From Apoderus coryli (Eukaryota > Arthropoda > Insecta > Coleoptera > Attelabidae), in assembly GCA_911728435.2 (NCBI GenBank), contig OU452204.1:7254001-7318000 (forward strand): a stretch of 64,000 nucleotides of DNA, in the 5' to 3' direction. Within the stretch, counting starts at the first letter, position 1. Each line of letters starts with the position of its first letter. The notes below the pieces were generated by a model. The model did not search any database and was not told where the DNA came from. It saw only the letters and a list, made by a program, of their open reading frames with translations. Positions 61,565 through 64,000 of the stretch are shown in pieces. A program made the position numbers and the translations under genes.

Positions 61565-62729
61565 TTGCAGATACTTGACGACCCATTAGAATATTTCAGA
61601 GACTACCTTGAATAGAATTTCGAAAATTTCGGTATCTGTATTTTCTAATATCTAAGGTCTACTCAAATAACATAATCGCAACTGCATAACACTTCCGGTT
61701 ATACGGGAAGTTGATGGCGACTTTGCTATTTTAAAAGAACACCCTATATATTATTATTTTTTTGGATTCAACGTAAGATTCTAGTCATGTTTCATGTACA
61801 TGTCCTATGCATAATTTCAGCCGTTTTTGATGAATATCATGATTTATGTCAAAAAAAATAATAACATTTTTCGGCACTAACATTAATAATAAATAAATTA
61901 GTATTTTTTTATCGTTAGATGGTTGTTTGTTATTCGCCTAAATGTTAATTTTTAATAGTTGAAAATTTGTTTACTTGAAACTCGTGTTGATTTCAGCTGT
62001 AATATCTTAATTTTTTTATACTCGTAGTTCTAGATTTTTGTAATACTCAAATTTGATTAGCACCGAATCACTTGTAATTGAATTGTTTAAAATTCTTCTT
62101 ACATTTTCATTGTTAACAAATGTTGGTACATATCTCTCGTTAAAGTCTACAGATTGTATTTATTAAACTATGCATTTTCGGAATCGACAATCTATTACAA
62201 AATTCCCTCAACTTAAATGATAAGTAAGTTAAAATTATAAAAAAAAAAGACTGTTTTTCTAATGTCGTTTTCAGTATACTTTTTGGACCACCCTGTATTA
62301 ATAAATCTGAAAATATCTTATGGATTCGGAAAAAGGAGAACTTACTGTAAGAGAAAACGCGTACAAAATAATAATAATAAATAAATAAATAATTGACAAA
62401 GTCTTTCTTATTCTTAAAAATGCGATTATTATTTAGCCCTAAAATGTCAATTTTGTCATAAATCTTGATATACATCATCAAATACGGCTGAAATTAGGCA
62501 TAAAACATGGTACATTGTCTAGAATCTTACATATAATCCAAAAATGTAATAATATACAGGGTGTTCTATTTAAAATAACAAAGTCGCCATAATCTACCGG
62601 TATAACCGGAAGGTTGCTATTATAATATTTGAATAGAGCATATTCAACAATATAGATACCGAAATTTTCGAAATTCAATTCAAGGTAATCTTTGAAATAT
62701 TCTAATGGGTCGTCACCATGGACACCCTG
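61565..62729. mobile_element. Long-arm mariner-type element, no coding left
   Basis: Arms 61565-61850 and 62455-62729 are inverse copies (GACGACCCATTAGAATATTT, CGAAAATTTCGGTATCT, CCGGTTATACGGGAAG, GGATTC.ACGTAAGATTCTAG). The right end is TCACCATGGACACCCTG next to TA; the matching left terminus is missing. The middle (61860-62450) has another element's end (GGACCACCCTGTATTAATA near 62283-62300), so it is a nested composite. No transposase seen. Confidence 0.72.
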
Positions 62730-64000
62730 TAGACATAGATACACACTTTCTAATTAAAGAGCGTGATTAAAAATTGTGCGAGCTTTTCATGTCATAAACC
62801 TCTCGATTAACAGATCCCTGAGCAAAGTTTTAATTGGACTAAATCTTCTTTTTCTCTAAATATAGAAAAGCAAAAGGTCGTCTTCACAAAATATCTAAAG
62901 TAAATTTACATTACATATTAAAATGATCAGCAAAAATAAAACAATTATTTTTACAGAAAAAAAAATCTTTCAAATTACTTTCTTCATCTAAAGATTTCAA
63001 ATGAAATTCATCTGAAAGATTTTCGTTATTAATTAACTTTTGTCTATATTAACCAACCGAAGACACATTTGATCATTTCACCGAAAGTTTTTATTAAATT
63101 TCCCCGCACGTTTCGCTACATTCAACAGTTTGAATGCTAACAGTGTTAGTGAAACATGCGTCGGTATTTAACGTTTGGGTGAAGTGGTAGAACGTGTCTT
63201 TCAATATTTTCTACGCCAATGGTTCTACTGATCCATCATATTAAGCAACACTGTACCTACCAAATTTGACATTTTATATTAAAAATGTAAAAAATTGCCC
63301 TTATTTAATATAATTTTTATAAAGTTAGTTTTGCAATTTCAATCAAAATTAAAAAAAAATCACTTACAAATACATTTTTTCAAAATTTATTAACATCAAC
63401 GTATTGCAACAGCATTATTTGATTTTACTTAATAGGACAATGCTAATGCCTATTTTCGCAAATATTTCGACTACAACTATTTATTTTGCTTCAAAAACCG
63501 ATATTATTGGTTTATGGCATGACAAAACTTGTGTTAAATAGCATTCTTCATAATAAAAACATAAAAACATTAAAATTCAAATCAATCACACTACAAAATT
63601 GTAAATTAATCATCGCTCATGTATTTCCAATTACCAGAAAAACTCTGAGTTTTTAAGAAATAGACTAATAATAATTTGTCATAAAATTTATATAATATTG
63701 TCTAATAACTAAAACAAAACAAAAATAACAAATTTAAATAAGTTAAACAATTTTTAAACACAAAATTTTTGTTTATGGACAGTCGCGAAATGTTTATCTC
63801 AACTCTTAATTAAAAAGAGCAAGCAGTAAATTACGATTATAAATTAAGGTATAAAATAATCAGAACAAAATTCAAATCATTTACTTTTGTCAAATTTCAT
63901 AGCAATATTTACAACTATTTCACAAGTATTTTTAATTTACGATACATTAATTTATAATCACAATTTATATACCATGATTTTCTAATAATAAAACTTACTT
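62730..64000. other. AT-rich DNA to window end, nothing recognised
   Basis: No ORF, exon or repeat end is supported. A tRNA A-box-like word GGTGAAGTGGTAGAACG at 63178-63195 with a weak B-box (TGGTTCTACTGATC) about 35 nt on may be a decayed tRNA-like module. Confidence 0.35.

Noticed and set aside
1..64000. CRISPR arrays, operons, ribosome-binding sites, prokaryotic terminators
   Set aside because: The sequence is eukaryotic (spliced gene, nuclear tRNA, LINEs); no spaced direct-repeat array was seen.

Overview
The window is AT-rich, intron-containing eukaryotic DNA, almost certainly from an insect. A beetle is plausible from the flavour of the repeats, but the order cannot be fixed from sequence alone. 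It is a transposon-dense region with little host coding sequence.

Host genes. (1) A complete pyrroline-5-carboxylate reductase (P5CR) gene lies on the minus strand in six exons (50284 down to 36841, 825 nt of CDS, 274 aa). Every junction has GT/AG sites and consistent phase. (2) Three minus-strand, phase-0 exons (18885-18733, 17095-16820, 10879-10814) look like part of a second gene that I cannot name. (3) A plus-strand terminal exon (2021-2210) encodes a C-terminal membrane segment. (4) A nuclear tRNA-Asp(GTC) gene sits at 53051-53122.

Mobile DNA, left to right: DD41D (rosa-like) mariner copies at 1-1040 and 35161-36478; LINE remnants at 7.0, 8.3-9.3, 12.4-13.5, 21.9, 30.6-31.9, 32.5-33.6, 43.4-44.5 and 57.4 kb; an intact-ORF DD41D transposon with about 670-bp inverted arms at 13597-16169, with deletion derivatives at 23.1-24.6 and 27.3-27.6 kb; mariner/Tc1 fragments at 12.1, 19.4, 22.5, 24.9, 30.3, 39.0, 41.1-42.3, 57.9-59.1, 60.1-61.0 and 61.6-62.7 kb; BEL/Pao remnants at 46.2-46.9, 52.2-52.5 and 57.7-59.9 kb; hAT-like ends at 51.4-52.8 kb; and a 5'-truncated LINE with a long endonuclease/RT ORF at 54.2-57.1 kb.

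Less classified structure. A dispersed repeat has copies at 5.5, 11.0, 32.2 and 51.4 kb, two of them ending in a different tRNA-like module plus oligo-T. Short motifs resembling the hammerhead ribozyme core recur at seven places, several inside palindromes. Long inverted repeats are unusually frequent (about nine in 64 kb).

How it fits together: the only reconstructable pathway function is proline synthesis (P5CR). The P5CR introns range from 59 bp to about 5 kb, and the large ones are filled by transposons and a palindromic MITE. Nesting gives a relative chronology: mariner inside BEL/Pao, LINE inside the tRNA-like repeat, and DD41D transposon inside an older palindrome.
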